A stretch of 7,183 bases of DNA, taken from Oxalobacteraceae bacterium. GTDB lineage: Bacteria > Pseudomonadota > Gammaproteobacteria > Burkholderiales > Burkholderiaceae_D. The stretch spans positions 1 to 7,183 of the forward strand of contig JAIXQV010000089.1 in the NCBI GenBank assembly GCA_027485535.1, read 5' to 3'. The translations under genes were made by a program, and so were the position numbers. This document shows, in pieces, positions 5,902 to 7,183 of the stretch (positions are counted from its first letter, which is position 1; each line of letters starts with the position of its first letter). A model generated the notes under the pieces. It searched no databases and was not told the origin of the DNA. It worked only from the letters and a program-made list of their open reading frames with translations.

Positions 5902-6552
5902 TTATGAACGCAGCTTTTTAACGCTCAAGATTTCGTTGGCGTTGATAATCGAGCGCGCAATCTCTTCGGCCGTCACACGCTTTTGCATTGCCTGCTCGCG
6001 AATCACACGGTAGGCCTCTTCTTTTAAAATGCCATGCTGCGCGCAGAGAATCTCTTGCGCCTCGGCGATCTGCCGTGCTCCGCGCAACTTCGACTCCAAT
6101 TGCGTAATGCGTTTTTGCTGTTTTTTGACGGTACTGTGCCAGTCGCGCGCCAGCACCAATACGGATAACAAACCAAACGAACGCACCGGTGATGCGACCG
6201 TCGCAATAGCACCCAGCCGAAGCACTGCTTCAATCAAGGTCGGGTTCTCATAAGCAATGATGGCAATCACCGGCGGAGCATCTTCACCGTGACACCACGC
6301 AAAATCTGCACCGAGCATATCGGGCGATAGCGCAAGAAACACCACGTCGGTACCTTCCGGCAAATCAGGGAGCGGTGGCCAAAATGCCTGCACCTGACAA
6401 CCGATACGCTCTAGCTGCCGGGTCAAGTCCTGCCCATCTTGATCACGCGGGTGGAATACGCACACGCGCAGTGAGCGCAGGTCGCGCAAAATCTGTGGCG
6501 CCTCGCGTACGACGCGATTGCCAGAACGCGTCGGTGTCTTGGGCTTGACCAT
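5902..6552 (-). CDS. amiR: AmiR-like ANTAR-domain transcription antiterminator
   Basis: AmiR binds leader RNA and prevents termination; in Pseudomonas aeruginosa it switches on the amidase operon when AmiC releases it on binding an amide. This 216-residue protein has a pseudo-receiver domain (about 28-135, with LERIGCQVQAFWPPLP at 47-62 matching AmiR closely), a helical coiled-coil segment (about 139-162, KKQQKRITQLESKL) and a C-terminal ANTAR domain (about 150-208, with EAYRVIREQAMQKR at 179-192). In the strand where a true receiver has its phospho-Asp (VVFLALSP, 70-77) A74 stands instead, so control is expected through AmiC and not phosphorylation. The N-terminus is about 15-20 residues longer than Pseudomonas AmiR. 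The ATG overlaps the amiC stop by one base (TAATG), with AGGA three bases upstream, so the two are translationally coupled. Its RNA target is not identified in this window. Confidence 0.93.
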   Translation of the reverse strand: MVKPKTPTRSGNRVVREAPQILRDLRSLRVCVFHPRDQDGQDLTRQLERIGCQVQAFWPPLPDLPEGTDVVFLALSPDMLGADFAWCHGEDAPPVIAIIAYENPTLIEAVLRLGAIATVASPVRSFGLLSVLVLARDWHSTVKKQQKRITQLESKLRGARQIAEAQEILCAQHGILKEEAYRVIREQAMQKRVTAEEIARSIINANEILSVKKLRS

Positions 6553-7183
6553 TAATCCTGCAAGGTCTCGAGGGCGAGTGTCCAGTCGCCCAATGAATGT
6601 GTGACCAAGTAGGGATCGGGCACCACTGCATTCTTCGACGCGCGAACAATTGCGAATTCACCCTTTGAATTGACCCGCCCAATTCTCGGATACAAGTGGG
6701 TGTGATGATTGCTTGGCTCGACACGCACGCGTCCCTGCGGCGCGAGAAATTCACTTTCAAGAATTTGGGGCATCAAGACCGGCACGCTATCAGTACCTGC
6801 ACTACGCATTGCATTGGCAAACAGGTGAACCTGAAAATACGCCGCTTCCCAACATGCATTGGGCCGAATCTCATCACCGAAACGCGCGCGGAAGCGCTGC
6901 AGGACACGATGATTTTCAGCTGAGTCGATAGAGGTGAAGTACGGTGCTGCCGTAAAGTGTCCTGCCGCAGCTGCCGCACCCATTTGTGCAACCTCAACCT
7001 CGGAGGTCGTCAGGCTCGCAATCGGCATTGATTTCGGATCCAGACCGGCCTCGGCATAGGCGCGATACAGATGCTGCGTCGCATCGCCGACCACGGTAGA
7101 GAAAATGAAATCCGGCTGCAGTTGCTTAATCTCGGCGACGATAGCTTCAAAATCTTTCGGCCCCGCATTCAGTGGCACATAGC
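6552..7183 (-). CDS. amiC: AmiC-like amide-binding regulator, 5' part cut by the window edge
   Basis: AmiC is a periplasmic-binding-protein-fold protein that acts in the cytoplasm: without ligand it holds AmiR inactive, and binding of a short amide frees AmiR. The frame is open through the right edge, so only the C-terminal 210 residues are present; the family is about 385 long. Segments recalled from Pseudomonas AmiC recur in order: FIFSTVVGDAT, PIASLTTSEVEVAQM, AAPYFTSIDSAENHRV, CWEAAYFQ, APQGRVRVEPSNHHTHL, and PDPYLVTHSLGDWTLALE near the end. These separate it from the related transport proteins UrtA and FmdD, which I would expect to differ at the C-terminus. The GTG at 7178 is an internal codon, not the start. 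It is translationally coupled to amiR. The ligand pocket residues lie mostly in the missing part, so urea, amide or another ligand cannot be told apart here. Confidence 0.92.
   Translation of the reverse strand, partial: YVPLNAGPKDFEAIVAEIKQLQPDFIFSTVVGDATQHLYRAYAEAGLDPKSMPIASLTTSEVEVAQMGAAAAAGHFTAAPYFTSIDSAENHRVLQRFRARFGDEIRPNACWEAAYFQVHLFANAMRSAGTDSVPVLMPQILESEFLAPQGRVRVEPSNHHTHLYPRIGRVNSKGEFAIVRASKNAVVPDPYLVTHSLGDWTLALETLQD

Overview
The window is a compact urease locus from a Gram-negative bacterium, most likely a gamma- or betaproteobacterium. I infer this from the mid-to-high GC content, the standard urease maturation set and the close resemblance of the right-hand genes to Pseudomonas AmiC and AmiR. 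The sequence alone does not fix the genus.

Layout: most of the window (about 1-5149) is one minus-strand gene string. In transcription order it reads ureE, ureF, a fused gamma/beta structural gene (ureAB), ureC, ureG and ureD. UreD runs off the left edge without its C-terminus. Gaps are short or genes overlap (ureE/ureF overlap, ureF-ureAB 23 bp, ureAB-ureC 80 bp, ureC-ureG 32 bp, ureG-ureD 22 bp), which fits one operon. A roughly 180-bp control region (5150-5333) separates ureE from a divergent plus-strand gene for a small isochorismatase-fold cysteine hydrolase (5334-5882). That region holds a plausible sigma70 promoter for the hydrolase, a perfect 15-bp palindrome over its -10 element, and a perfect 8-bp-stem/6-nt-loop inverted repeat facing ureE. 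To the right, on the minus strand and converging on the hydrolase gene, lie amiR (ANTAR antiterminator) and the 3' part of amiC (amide-sensing binding protein). They overlap by one base (TAATG).

How the parts may work together: UreAB and UreC form the nickel urease, hydrolysing urea to ammonia and carbamate. UreD, UreF and UreG form the GTP-dependent activation complex, and UreE delivers nickel. AmiC and AmiR form a known ligand-controlled transcription antitermination pair (the amide-inducible amidase system of Pseudomonas aeruginosa). Their position next to urease and a small amidohydrolase-like enzyme suggests a locus for using urea, amides or carbamoyl compounds as nitrogen. Whether AmiR acts on the urease transcript, on genes upstream of amiC outside the window, or on both cannot be settled here.

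The points most worth a second look are the amiC/amiR-urease linkage, the hexaloop inverted repeat in the control region, the divergent sequence after the first metal-binding HxH of UreC, the gamma/beta fusion with chaperone-first gene order, and the unassigned hydrolase. No RNA genes, mobile elements or CRISPR arrays were seen, and no stretch over 300 bases lacks a gene.
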